Below, one piece after another: positions 42,606 through 53,434 of a DNA stretch of 64,000 bases. Source of the DNA: Ectobius pallidus (lineage: Eukaryota; Arthropoda; Insecta; Blattodea; Ectobiidae); assembly GCA_964059195.1 (NCBI GenBank), contig CAXKWD010000001.1, positions 219,426,484 through 219,490,483 on the forward strand, read 5' to 3'. The notes beneath the pieces are model-generated. The model had not been told where the DNA came from. It did not search any database and was given only the letters and a program-made list of their open reading frames with translations. The position numbers were made by a program, and so were the translations under genes. Every line of letters starts with the position of its first letter. Position 1 is the first letter of the stretch.

Positions 42606-43186
42606 CACATAGGGCAATAAAGGGTCTTGAGAATGCCTAAATAACATATTAGTGAAGACCATTTCCTGACAGCAGTAGCGGTTTATGTTTTAATGCGGTC
42701 ACACAGACCTCTCGAGTGGTTAAGGGTTAATAAACACAATTTTCTGCAAAGCCTCTCTGGTTAATAACTGCTTTCTATCCTAATACTGACTTGTTGATAT
42801 TCCACGAAAACTCATTTCGTTCTCTCTGTATTTCACAACATAAAATCCTTTGTGCAAGCTTAATATCTATACAGGTAAAATACACAGAAGTGGAGTTATT
42901 AGGATAACGCCAGTGGCATAAACAAAACTGTTGACTCTTGAATGGCTTCTGGCGCTGCCAATCTGAGAATTTATTAACCTGGTATTAGTAAGTCTCGCTA
43001 TATCTGCTGCCCACGTTCAGTCCATGAATACAGTGGAAAAACATTGCAAGCAACAGTTTTTTTTGCTATATTTTTACAACTGCTTTATAATATGAAGAGA
43101 ATGTAATTTTAATCGATTTTCTCGAAAACTTCCCTATTGGTTTTGTTTAAATTTGTTGCCTAAATTGCATAGTGTTCATTGTATAT
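42606..43186. other. No gene recognised
   Basis: Unassigned spacer between a retrotransposon tail and element M copy 2. Confidence 0.45.
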
Positions 43187-44142
43187 GCTGGGTTTTAATG
43201 AATAACACCGAAATATTTACCTATGTGTACAGGGGACATAGTCAAGCAACTTTTATTAGAAGATTTTTGCTCTATGACGTAAAATATGTAGGCCTATGCT
43301 ACAGTGCATTAAAGCCATTACAATTTGGTGCTCATAAGTCAATAATGAAGTGAAATAGGCTTAACATTTTCTTTAAATTGACTGTGATTGATAAATACTT
43401 GATTCTTGGTCATTCATCAACAGCTATATCATAATTTAGTGTTTCCATAATCTGCAAAATTTACAGACTGATCACATGACTGGCCGCCATGGCATTAGTT
43501 TTTGTTTTTTTAATTCATAACTCCAGAATTAACAACGAAGTTGATCTGTTTTGAATTTTTTCAAATGTTAGAAGTCAGTGGCGGTCATTCCTAGGAAGAT
43601 TTTAGGCTTTTAACAGGAAAAATTGAATCCATAGAGCAAATATCTCATAATAAAAGTTGCTTGTCTAATGGCCGGTTTCTATAAACTCGCGAATTAACTA
43701 TGGGTAAATTATCGAATGGACAGAATTTACACAAGAATAACACCACACAAACACAAATAATTTAAAGATAGCAATCACATACACTTGTGGCGAGTTTCTA
43801 GATAAATGTCCTCTGGGTAAATAGCCTATGAAAATGACAGAAAAAATGTTCCTACAAACTCGGGCTAGATCTTTCCAAGGGTAAATCTTCGGGTTAATTT
43901 ATCCTTTCATGGATGGCTGGATAAAATTTAACCTTCCATAGGATCAATAGTAATATTTAAACAATGAGAATCAAAGCCTTCTGAATTCAATTAGCTGACA
44001 ACTCCAAGGCCTTGCTCATTATATCATTGTAGGTTAAATGGAATTAATTTGTCCATGGATAATTTACCCAAAGGTAATTCACTAGTTTGTAGAAACCGGG
44101 CATAAGTAAAATATTTCGGTGTTATTCATTAACATTCTGTAT
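43187..44142. mobile_element. TIR element M, copy 2, invaded by a Harbinger MITE
   Basis: Left GGGTTTTAATGAATAACACC, right ATTTCGGTGTTATTCATTAA. The right TIR is interrupted just after TTGCTTGTCTAA by the MITE at 43669-44102. Confidence 0.75.
43669..44102. mobile_element. Harbinger-type MITE (GGCCGGTTTCTATAAACTCGCG), copy 2
   Basis: TAA on both sides (43666-43668, 44103-44105). Inverted ends TGGCCGGTTTCTATAAACTC and TAGTTTGTAGAAACCGGGCA. Comparison with intact element M suggests it replaced or interrupted the TGTCCCC segment of the M terminal repeat. Confidence 0.78.
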
Positions 44143-44291
44143 AATACTGAGAGATGAAACTATTATTTGGATAGATCTAGTTATGAGTTTCACAACAGAA
44201 TTTTTTGTTTGTTTCAGGTAAGGGAATTTCATTGCAGTCTTCTCGGAAGTATGATAAGCCCTAAAGTAAGTAGAAAACAAAACACTGATTG

Positions 44292-45328
44292 CCGTATTTT
44301 ACGGACTATAAGACGCTCCGGACCATAAGACGTACCTTGATTTTAGGATGGACATTTAAAGAAATTTAATGTGATCCTAAACTAAAAATTTTAAAGGGGA
44401 TAATATACTTCATTGTATAAATAAATTATAACCTTTTACAATGGAATCAGCATAAATCACTTCTAACTTAAAACCTGCGTTGTAAGAAAATCTCTTCTGT
44501 ACAGATGGCATAATAGTCATAGGTATCTTAGTCTAAAATTTTTTAATCACTTACCTTTAGCAGCACGAGAAGTGACAACAAATCATTTTAAACAAATTCT
44601 TAAGAAGTGGCTAAGAAAGAAAGCTTTTTACAGTTATAAGGAATTTATTGAAAGCAGTGTTTGCGATTTAGTTTTTTAAAAAAAGTTTCAACATAATGTA
44701 AGGTTTGCTAATTTATTTAAGTTTTAACTGTATAATTATGTGATTGTGTATTTTTTTAACCTGATCTTTAGTATATATGGGACTATGTATAAGTAATACT
44801 GTAGTTTTTATATATTATATTATGTATGTATATATTTTATATGCTGACAAGATCTATTGCTTGTATAGGCCCAAGGATCAATAAAGTTTATTATTATTAT
44901 TATTATCGCGTAAATTTAACTACCGTACTGATTTCTCATGAAGGACTGAAAATACTTTTACACCCTCTAACCTTCAATTCAGCATACGGTAAGTGTATCT
45001 GGACAAGGCTGTTTAGAGGTCATTGCCTTCATTTAAACCACCAGACGGAGAAAACTCCTTTCGTATAAAAGAACTCAACATTCCTTTCTTTTCGCATTGT
45101 ATACCTGGCTTCCAGCTTACTTCATTTTAAGATTGTGACAAGTGCAGTTATGTACAGTTTGTGCTAAAATTGTAACTAAATTTATCTTATCGTTCTTTAT
45201 AGCTATGATATTCCGGCAATATTTACCATAATTCAAATTTTTAGTGTACTTCGGACCATTAGACGCACCCAACTTTCAAGCTCTGTTTTCAGGGTAAAAA
45301 AATACATCTTATAGTCCGTAAAATACGG
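44292..45328. mobile_element. TIR element (CCGTATTTTACGGACTAT family), copy 2
   Basis: CCGTATTTTACGGACTATAA at the left and TTATAGTCCGTAAAATACGG at the right. Colinear in reverse with 24935-25451, except for a ~395-bp retrotransposon insertion in the middle (44512-44905). Confidence 0.8.
44512..44905 (+). mobile_element. 5'-truncated CR1/L2-like non-LTR retrotransposon
   Basis: The plus frame reads HRYLSLKFFNHLPLAAREV, then NHFKQILKKWLRKKAFYSYK and EFIESSVCDLVF before a stop. This is the generic C-terminus LP..IR..-F+..LK.WL....FYS..EFL of such elements. The 3' UTR ends CAATAAAG followed by a TTA/ATT microsatellite tail. The insertion site is visible by comparison with the empty copy at 24935-25451. 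No long target duplication. Confidence 0.7.
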
Positions 45329-45506
45329 TAATTAATGAAACCATTACGTAGGCTACTTTTCTGCAGCGAGTTTGAAACATTTTTTGACACTCGTCAAAGT
45401 GTATCTAATGCGTATCTTCCTCTTTAGACAGTATCAAAATGTTTGAAAAATTTCTGTTGCAAAAAGCGGTAGGCCTACTGACATGTTTATGTTTGCGACA
45501 TTGCCA

Positions 45507-46339
45507 TCTCTCCTCTTCTCTATATATATAAAAGGCTTTGTCCTGACTGACTGAATGAATGAATGACTGACTGATTGACTGAATGACAGGAATCAACGTA
45601 CAGCCTAAACTATAACAGGTAGAGACTTGGAATTTTGTCAGTACCTTCGTTTCATAATGTAGGTGCTCACTAAGAAAGGATTTTGAAAAATTCTGATTCT
45701 AAATGCCAAAAATTAAATGTTTTGGAAAATACTTAATCCCTTTTTACATAGAATTATCCATTCCAAATCACAGAATATATTGTTGCCAAATGGTATCAGG
45801 TGGGCTTGGAAAAAACAAATGAAATGCACTTTTGACAAATAAGAGAAGTTATCAAAATAATTCATGTTATAAATAAATATTACAGAATGAAATCCACTAA
45901 AATAATGGAATCACATAACTTTCTCTACCCTGGACATAGAGAAAACAAAACTAGGTATGGTAATGTGTATATTATTATATTATATCGCAGGTTTTTGGAG
46001 AGAAAACTATGAAAGTGATAATGCTTTATGGTAACATAAGAGTGGGAAATTTCCCGCCTCGATATTACAGGAATTTCTGTTTCTTCTTATTTAAACCTCT
46101 ACCAGGCTTGCTGTGCACTGTACAAGCGATGGGATGCAAAATTTTAGATCCTCTATGAGCCATAAAAAATTATATCAAGCGTTTTCTGAGGGAATAGTTT
46201 GAGTGTAATAAGTCGTTCTTCCTATTTCAAATTATAAATGCCTATATAAGGACCTAGAATTTAAAATTGAAAATCCTTCATAAGTTAATTTCCAATTACA
46301 AAATACAAAACCCGGGCGACGCCGGGTCTTTTAAGCTAG
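45507..46339 (+). mobile_element. Helitron, family A (nonautonomous)
   Basis: A|TC...TTCTCTATATATATAAAAGG at the left. Hairpin CCCGG-GCGACG-CCGGG, then TCTTTTAAGCTAG|T at the right. Colinear with 20134-20943. Confidence 0.85.
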
Positions 46340-46602
46340 TGGTTTTATATAATTTTAAAAATCTAAATGGATATAACATCGAGAAAAGTGTTACATGATC
46401 CAGAAATCGGAAAAAAGGTGTTTTCGGAATTACGTCTGTTTTTCTGTCTATCTCTCAACATTTGTAGGTGGTAAATGATTTATTTTATTTACCTTTTTTT
46501 AATTCATTGTGAACTTCGTTGGCATTTTATCGAACCGCCTAGAATTTAGTCTCTATAACTGAAATATTAGAGAGCTTTTCATGAAAACGTTTTTATTCTA
46601 GA

Positions 46603-47392
46603 CTAGCATGTGCCCGCGGCTTCGCCCGCGATAATTATTTAAAAAATTAAAAGCATAACCCTAATAGTTAAATCTTTATATTTATTAACACCTAAATCAC
46701 GTGGACTACATATCACGATTAGATAGCGTCGCCTGGTAAAGGCGCCCGCGGTTTCCCCCGCGATAATTATTTCAAAAATTAAAAACTAAAAATTAAGAGC
46801 ATAATAGTTAAATCATTATATTTATTAACACCTAAATCACGTGGAGTGCATTCCACTATTAGGTAGCGTCCCCTGGTAAAAGTGACCTCAGATTCGAGTT
46901 CCTTGGCCCAGAAAACCCCTGTATAGTGAGTTTCGTTCAAATCGAACAATGTTTGACCATATTTAGGGTTGATTATCCTTCTTCCGTGTAGGTTGAAAAT
47001 ATTATATGTCTGTGGGCCTTGGCACTCTAAACAAATGAATCGTCTAGGATGGACTAACAAAATCAAGCGAATGCGTTGCTTTTATTTCCAAGGTATGAGG
47101 TATGATGACAAAAATAGCCAAAGCCATCTGTAAGTGATTTGATATTGAAATTTATTACTGAAACTGATGCTTCTAAAACGCAAAAAAATGCACGTTTTCT
47201 GCCAGTTTTTCACTCATAACTCACGAACGAAAGCGAAAATTAAAATTCCGGCTTCGAGGTGCACATTTCGACCCTTTAGTCCGCCTATGTATAAAATTTC
47301 AGATCTCTGCGTTGAGTAGATTTCGCTGGGCATCGCGGACAGACAGACAGACAGACAGACGGAGGACAGACACTTCCTTTTATTAATATAGA
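46603..47392 (-). mobile_element. Helitron, family B, with duplicated 3' end (minus)
   Basis: Read on minus: A|TC-TATATTAATAAAAGGAAG at 47392, ending GCCGCGGGCACATGCTAG|T at 46603. The terminal ~135 bp (hairpin plus AT-rich block plus end of the ORF tail) occur twice in tandem (46611-46745 and 46746-46880). A GACAGACAGACAGACGGAGGACAGAC tract sits near the 5' end (47336-47370). It contains the best-preserved ORF tail (46779-47066). Confidence 0.82.
46779..47066 (-). CDS. Conserved ORF tail carried by family B Helitrons
   Basis: A 95-codon ORF with RRFICLECQGPQTYNIF, then YGQTLFDLNETHYTGVFWAK, ELESEVTFTRGRYLIV and DLGVNKYNDLTIMLLI before the stop. The same C-terminus is readable in Helitrons ending at 17804 and 48466, and broken at 28287, always stopping shortly before the 3' hairpin. 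I do not recognise it as Rep or helicase sequence. It may be the end of a Helitron-specific ORF or a captured gene fragment. Confidence 0.5.
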   Translation of the reverse strand: MILLVHPRRFICLECQGPQTYNIFNLHGRRIINPKYGQTLFDLNETHYTGVFWAKELESEVTFTRGRYLIVECTPRDLGVNKYNDLTIMLLIFSF

Positions 47393-47754
47393 TAGATTTT
47401 TTTAAATGCTTCTGGCGATCTTAATAAAAATGTAATTTACGAAACTTATGACTAGAGGGCGGATTTCTATGACATGTCATATTTTTCCCCTTTGCATTAT
47501 TTCAGGTTTTCGACTAATTTAAACCCGATTCCAAGCATCCTGGTGAAAATGGAACGGCTTTTATTGTGCATATAACTGCATATTTGGGAAACTATTGTAG
47601 CATATTTAGTATGAATATGCATATTTAGGTCATATGTTTGGCATATTAGTGTGCATATTAAAGAATTTTTGAAGTTTCATATCATATTTTGTAAATTTTG
47701 CATTATAATGATACTTTCTTGAGAATTTACAGGTATTTTAAAAAATTAGCATTA

Positions 47755-48164
47755 TCTATATATATAAAAATGAATGTATGTGTGTATGTGTGTGTGTGTC
47801 CTTTATGCATTCACCGGATGCACCGTTCATCCGATCGCCATGAAACTTTGGGAAGTTGTTGAGTGCATTCCCGGGAAGGTTTCTGGCATATTACATTTAT
47901 AATTTTTCCTTTCGTTCGTGAGTTATGAGTGAAAAACGGGCAAAAAACGTGTATTTTTTGCGTTTTCGAAGCATTAGTTTTCAGTAATACCATTTAATGT
48001 CAAATCAATTACAGTAGGCTTTGGCTATTTTTGTCATTCCTTGGACATAAAACTATCGCGATCGCTTGAATGTTGTAGCTCACGCAGATCGATTCATTTG
48101 TTTATAATGTCAAGGCACGCAGACATATGAAATTTTCAACCTACACCGAAGAGGATTATTATTA

Positions 48165-48207
<43 letters not shown>

Positions 48208-48466
48208 TATTATTATTATAAAAGGGATAATCAATATAGGCCTCAATATGGTCAAACGTTGTTCGATTTGGACGAAACTCACTATACAGGGGTTTTCTGG
48301 GCCAAGGACCTCGAATCTGAGGTCGCTTTTACCAGGCGGAGCTATATAATCGTGGTATGTAATTCACGTGATTTAGGTGTTAACAAATATAATGATTTAA
48401 CTATTATGCTCTTAATTTTTAATTTTTGAAATAATTATCGCGTGCGAAGCTGCGGGCACACGCTAG
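47755..48466 (+). mobile_element. Helitron, family B, inserted at A|T inside a hAT copy
   Basis: Begins A|TC-TATATATATAAAAATGAATG and ends GCTGCGGGCACACGCTAG|T. The flanking hAT sequence (TTAGCATTA | TATTTTAATAAA) joins to match uninterrupted copies without gain or loss. This is the exact Helitron mode. The interior has a (TTA)n tract (48155-48222) and the conserved ORF tail. Confidence 0.92.
48238..48429 (+). CDS. Conserved Helitron ORF tail (plus copy)
   Basis: Reads YGQTLFDLDETHYTGVFWAK, then DLESEVAFTRRSYIIV and DLGVNKYNDLTIMLLI before a stop 30 bases ahead of the terminal hairpin. The apparent poly-Tyr start upstream is a (TTA)n microsatellite. See 46779-47066. Confidence 0.5.
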   Translation, partial: RPQYGQTLFDLDETHYTGVFWAKDLESEVAFTRRSYIIVVCNSRDLGVNKYNDLTIMLLIFNF

Positions 48467-48633
48467 TATTTTAATAAAATGAATTGTAATGAAAATTTTT
48501 AAAAAATATACACAATGTGTAAGTGGTAAAGTCTTATTTTAAATTATATTGGTCATATTTTAATGTTTTTAGGTCATAAATGCATGCATATATCCTATTT
48601 TTTAGGTCATAGAAATCCGCCCCTACGTATGAC

Positions 48634-49260
48634 TAATAACATTGCTACATTCTTTTTTCTGTATGTCTAATGTAAAAAAAGTCAAACATGATATAAAACA
48701 ACACATCAAATTTCATGGACGTTGATTGTTCCCCCTCAACAATACGCATAGCATTCGTATAACACAATTAACCCTTTGCATCCAAACAAAATTAAAATCC
48801 ATTTATTGGTTTATTACTTCCTCATACAACATTTTTCATCCAATTACAATATTTGTTAATTTATTTTTCATTACAGAGTTACCTCGCAAATAGTGGATAC
48901 AGTTAATTCAAACAAATGAAGTGGACACACATTCCTATTTTTTTAATTTACTAAAAATGTTGGGAAAATTATTTTCATAATGTTTCCCTACAATTCTGTG
49001 CCTCTTTACATTAGTACTTGTTTGAAGAGCTTTGTGCTGCTTCAATTAAAATGTATTTACGTACAATTAAAAAATAAACATGAATATGATACGAACACGG
49101 CATGCATAGGCTGTGAGCTGAACATAAACACTGGATTTTGCTTTAGGCTACTACACGGAAAGTGTGCTCGAATTTTTCCAGTGGTTATGCTTGGGCCCTA
49201 TTTCATAAAGTTACAATTTTACAGGTGACAGGTATCAGTAAATTGTTTTACGGGTTTACA
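48634..49260. other. No gene recognised
   Basis: AT-rich spacer; a short ORF (48980-49228) has no domain. Confidence 0.45.
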
Positions 49261-49261
49261 T

Positions 49262-49492
49262 TTTTTACAATTTACTTCATAACTTATGGGTCTAAATGCC
49301 AAAATCATGATTGTGTAGAAAATAAGATATAGATAGATAGACCCAGCGCTATATCTTGGAATTTATTGCTACTAACATGACTTTCCCTGGACCTTGGACC
49401 CTCCTGGGTACATAGATCCGTTTAAAATTATCAGCTGAAAAATCATGATTTTTTCACTTAGACCCTCATAAAACTAAACGCTTCATTTTAAT
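49262..49492. repeat. Palindromic repeat (GGGTCTAA.TGCCAAAATCATGAT), copy 1
   Basis: TGGGTCTAAATGCCAAAATC at the left and the inverse CACTTAGACCCTCATAAAAC..AACGCTTCA at the right. The middle has AGACCCAGCGCTATATCTTGG. A fuller copy with both AGCGTTTAGTTTTATAAGG ends is at 50423-50670, separated from this one by the hAT element at 49665. Confidence 0.6.
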
Positions 49493-49527
49493 CATTATAT
49501 ACTTATTATTACTAATATTATCATTAC

Positions 49528-49567
<40 letters not shown>

Positions 49568-49664
49568 ATTAGTCTTGAATTATTATTATTAAATTATTGT
49601 TATTATTGCACACAAACAAGAGGTTTCAAGGTCTTGTGTTTCATGCCTAAATCTGTATTATAAC

Positions 49665-50408
49665 CAGGGCCCGGATTCTAATGACATGTCATCTTTTTAT
49701 TGACGCTGTATAGACATTGCCACGTTGGAGATAAATCCTAATCATGGCCTCCAGATTATACAAATCCATTTTTATTAGGTCATTTTATGCTATTTTATAT
49801 TTTTAGGGCATTTATTTCAATTTTACGACATTATTTTGTCATTTTCGTGTCATTTGTTTCCTTATTTAGTCATTTTCATGTATTTACATAAGTGTATAAA
49901 CTTTTTTTCGTCGCTAGCGGTGCTGTCTTTGAAGTGTTGTTTGTTTAATGCAAGAAGGAAAAATTCGGCGTTAAAGTGTTGTCATGTCTCGGTCAGAAAT
50001 GAGAATCAAAGAAACGCCAAGATTTTGTATTATATTACTATTGTTATTAGATTGTCTTGGCACCAGAGTCTGCCACCTGCTTGGATTTGAGAGTGCAAAC
50101 TACTGTTTACCCTCAATAAACAACAATATAATCTGGCAGACCACAAAAGGAAATGCCGAATTTTGACTCGTCAGTGACTCAGTGCCAGTATAAATTTCCG
50201 TGAGAAAAGAACATTCACAAAATACAGTTTTTACAATTATGTACAAATTAGTCTATAACTTTGTGTGTACAATAATAATTTTTTTATAAATAAAATATCA
50301 GTTATAAGGTCATTTTTTTTATAATTAATAAGTCATTTACTTTAAAATTTAGGGTCATTTTATAGGTCATTTTTCAAACAATTTTAGGTCATCAGAATCC
50401 GGGCCCTG
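49665..50408. mobile_element. hAT-type element, family E (CAGGGCCCGGATTCT)
   Basis: Ends CAGGGCCCGGATTCTAATGA and TCATCAGAATCCGGGCCCTG. Perfect 8-bp duplication ATTATAAC (49657-49664, 50409-50416). The interior is rich in GGTCATTTT motifs; no transposase. Confidence 0.93.
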
Positions 50409-50422
50409 ATTATAACATACAT

Positions 50423-50670
50423 TGAAGCGTTTAGTTTTATAAGGGTCTAAGCGCCAAAATCATGATTGTTTATAAAACAAGACATAGACCCACAGAAAGA
50501 TGTGCCGGAGATAGACCCAGCGCTATATCTTGGAATTTATTGCTAATATCGTGGCTTTCCTTGGATCCTTCTGAAATGCATTGGTCTGAGTACATAGTAG
50601 AGCCATTTATAATTATTAGCTGAAATATCATGGTTTTGGCACTTAGACCCTTGAAAACTAAACGCTTCAA
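50423..50670. repeat. Palindromic repeat, copy 2
   Basis: TTGAAGCGTTTAGTTTTATA at the left and AAAACTAAACGCTTCAA at the right, about 30-bp inverted ends. Likely a small MITE of unknown superfamily. Confidence 0.65.
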
Positions 50671-51179
50671 TTGTGTTTAAGCTGGCAACTTTACATAAAT
50701 GTCATGACGATTTTGTAAATTTGTATGACAATTTTACATGTTGTTTCTAAAAAAAATAAATGGTGCAAAAATACGTTGCACAAACTTTCTCGCATATACG
50801 TGTTAAAGGCTAGCACAGAAAAAATTAAATTAAAGAGACAATTAAATTTTATTTATTACATTTTCATAAAACTAAGAAGTATCTAGAACGGAAACCATCA
50901 GAGTCGATCTTCATGTTTAATGCTTTTACCGTGAAATAATAATAATAATAATGAATGACAGTAAAACTGCATATTATTAGTACTACTAGTATTACTACGG
51001 GAAAATTAAAATATAAGTCGCACCTTGGGATAAATCGGCACCACCCACCAATACAAGGACAGTTGGTCACTCTGCTTCGCTCAGAAACAAAATACATCAC
51101 ACAGTAAATGCAAATGTGAATATCGAATGGACGGAGCTTAAGGGGCGACTTATATTTGAATTTCGCTATACTAAAACTA
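50671..51179. other. No gene; possible remnant of a TIR element
   Basis: ATATAAGTCGCACCTTGGGA at 51012 and GGGGCGACTTATATTTGAAT at 51142 are inverted, suggesting a ~150-bp TIR remnant. Otherwise unassigned. Confidence 0.35.
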
Positions 51180-51485
51180 AAACTAAACTCCGTGGCACTA
51201 CATTCCTTTAGGGATTTGGTCTACCAACCGACCGGTGTGTCATCTACCACAGGCAGATGGCAGGGTTGGGGCATGTGGTCAGCATGCCGACCCCCACGAC
51301 CGTTAATGGTGGTTTCCATGACCGGAGCCGCTACTTCTCTATCAAGTAGCTCCTCAATTTGAATCACGAGGAAGTGTACCCCTACCAGACCCCTCAACCT
51401 CAGAAAAATCCAAGGATGTACCGGGGATCGAACCCGGACCGACGGATCTGACGCTAACCACAAGACCACGCCGGCGGTCCTACTG
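51180..51485 (-). mobile_element. tRNA-derived SINE (minus)
   Basis: On the minus strand: CCGCCGGCGTGGTCTTGTGG (A-box region GTGGTTAGCGT), then B-box GGGTTCGATCCCCGG (51422-51436). A unique body to 51180 contains GCTCCGGTCATGGAAACC and GTAGATGACACACCGG. Confidence 0.75.
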
Positions 51486-51699
51486 CTACTACTACTACTT
51501 AGGTTATATTGCACGCTTTAACTGCATTGTAGGTCATGTAATGTGTTTAGTATGTTTGCGTGAACTATTAGTCTATTGTAACAACTCATTCGCGTCATCT
51601 GTTTCTATTGTTTAGTGATGTCTTCGTATGTGGCATTCAGTTTAAACGATTATAATATCCAGTGACGTAGCGGCGATGAGTTATGGAAAATAAGCAAGT

Positions 51700-51830
51700 C
51701 CTATAAACCCGGCGTTTGCTTTTGCGACGTAACCATGAAAAACCCAAGTCAATTTGGGCGGCCACGAGGTTTGATTTGAACTCAGGACCTCTTCCCTGTT
51801 AGCCCATAGGCCTACCACATCGCTGTAATT
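51700..51830 (-). mobile_element. SINE fragment (minus)
   Basis: The minus strand contains GAGGTCCTGAGTTCAAATCA (B-box-like) and GGTTTTTCATGGTTACG, resembling the head of the SINE at 23306 but more diverged. Confidence 0.4.
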
Positions 51831-52574
51831 GGTTTAGTGTGTTCAATGCGACTGAGCTAAACTGATTGCATTTCACAACAATAAGTACATTAGGCCTATA
51901 GTTTTCTTGTTGCTAGTGGCAACAAAATGCCATTCATATTTTAATTGATATGTATGTTCTGAAATTCGCATTTAAGCTGTACTTATTTCGTTTTTATCTT
52001 GATATCTATTAATTGTATAAAGAAATGTTTTAAACAAAAAATGTGCATTTTAATTTTCTCTACAACTTTACTGTGGTAGGTTTTCATGTATCACTTACTG
52101 TAATGGATATAATCTAGAAAAACTGAAAATGGATACGAGTAAAGTGCCCCTTAAGTCATTTTTGCGGAAATACGGATATAGCCATTTTATTAGTCACAGA
52201 TAAGACTTTACAATTCTAAATTTTTATTAAAATCGTTAGAGCCATTTTTTCAAAAAACAATTTTTTTTAAAAAGTTTTCATGAAAAGTCCCCTTAATATT
52301 TCAGTTGTAAAACTAAATTTCTGGGCGGTTCGACAAAATTTCGAAAAAGTTCTTAATTCAAAAAATGAAGTAAATACAACGAGCCGTTTACCCGCTGTGC
52401 TTGTCCACGGACAGACGGACAGACGGACAGACGGACAGACGGACAGACGTCATTCCAAAAATACTTTTTTCGGTTTCTAGGCTTCATGAAACGTGCTCTC
52501 CCGGTGTTAACTCAACTTCGTTTTTTTGTCACGATCACAATACTTTCTCTATACTCCGTATAAGCGAGAAAGTA
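51831..52574 (+). repeat. Unassigned repeat ending in (GGACAGAC)n
   Basis: No gene. 52409-52448 is a tandem GGACAGAC/GGACAGACG tract following GCTGTGCTTGTCCAC; the downstream block TTTCGGTTTCTAGGCTTCAT precedes a retrotransposon. Similar tails are at 12298 and 47336. Confidence 0.5.
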
Positions 52575-52941
52575 AATGTCATACTTACTTACTCACTGGC
52601 AATAGACAATTCCTCAGCAAGCTTCAGGAATATTATCTATTTTATGGAACCCGAAGGTTTATTGCCGCGCTTACCTGAGCCCGCCATTCAACCCTATTCT
52701 GTGCTAACTCCATCCAACCATCCCTCGCAAATCCTACTTCCCTTAAATATATCCTAATATTGTCCTCCCACCTACGTCTGGGTCTTCCAAGTGGTCTTTC
52801 CCCTTCGGGTCTTCCAGTCAATACTTTTGAGATATGTCTTTCCTCCCCCAGTTCATCCTCCGTGATTTAATTACCCTTACTATATCCGGTGAATAGTACT
52901 GATCCTAAAGCTCGTCTTTATGCAGTTATCTCCAGTCCCCA
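52575..52941 (-). mobile_element. Non-LTR retrotransposon 3' end (GRPRRRWEDNI family), minus
   Basis: TTACTTACTCACTGGCAATA tail, then complement of the conserved 3' UTR and coding tail. On the minus strand the GRPEGERPLGRPRRRWEDNI-type region is recognisable, with stops or indels. It is interrupted at its inner end by the hAT element at 52942. Confidence 0.72.
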
Positions 52942-53329
52942 TCATAGGCGTAGCGAGGGGGGGGTTTTGGGGGTTTGAACCCCCCCCCATTGATTAAAAA
53001 AAAGGAAAATTGTATAATTTGTTTAAGTCTGCCCATAAATTGCTTAATACAAGTATAAAGCGTGGGAAGCTTAAAACTCGTTATTTTGCGTCTTAATTTT
53101 TAAAATTTTCCGGGGAAGGACCCCCGGAAGCTTAAAACTTGTTATTTTGCATCTTAATTTTTAAAATTTTCCGTGGGAGAACCCCCGGAAGCTTAAAACT
53201 CGTTATTTTGCATCTTAACTTTTTAAAATTTTCCGGGGGAGGGCCCCCGGACCCCCCTCTCCTTCCATACTCGCCAGACCCCGCGGTTGTTATAACCCCC
53301 CCCATATGGTCGGCCTGGTTACGCCTATG
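52942..53329. mobile_element. hAT-type element, family H (CATAGGCGTAGC) with internal triplication
   Basis: Ends CATAGGCGTAGCGAGGGG and GGCCTGGTTACGCCTATG. Perfect 8-bp duplication GTCCCCAT (52934-52941, 53330-53337). Three tandem ~60-bp units (GGAAGCTTAAAACT.GTTATTTTGC.TCTTAA ... TTTTCCG.GG) fill 53065-53240. The insertion lies in the non-LTR copy. Confidence 0.85.
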
Positions 53330-53434
53330 GTCCCCATAGAGAATGTCATATATAATAATTATATTATACTAAGATGTTAACTTTCATTTAGGCAGAGGAA
53401 GTCATGTGAATTTCACATCGTATTTTTTCTTAGT

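Larger units (their letters stand above)
47453..48625. mobile_element. hAT-type element, family C, copy 3, split by a Helitron
   Basis: TAGAGGGCGGATTTCTATGA at the left, GAAATCCGCCCCTA at the right. Flanks are CTTATGAC (47445-47452) and CGTATGAC (48626-48633), 7/8 identical. Removing 47755-48466 leaves ~460 bp colinear with copies 1, 2 and 4. Confidence 0.88.
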
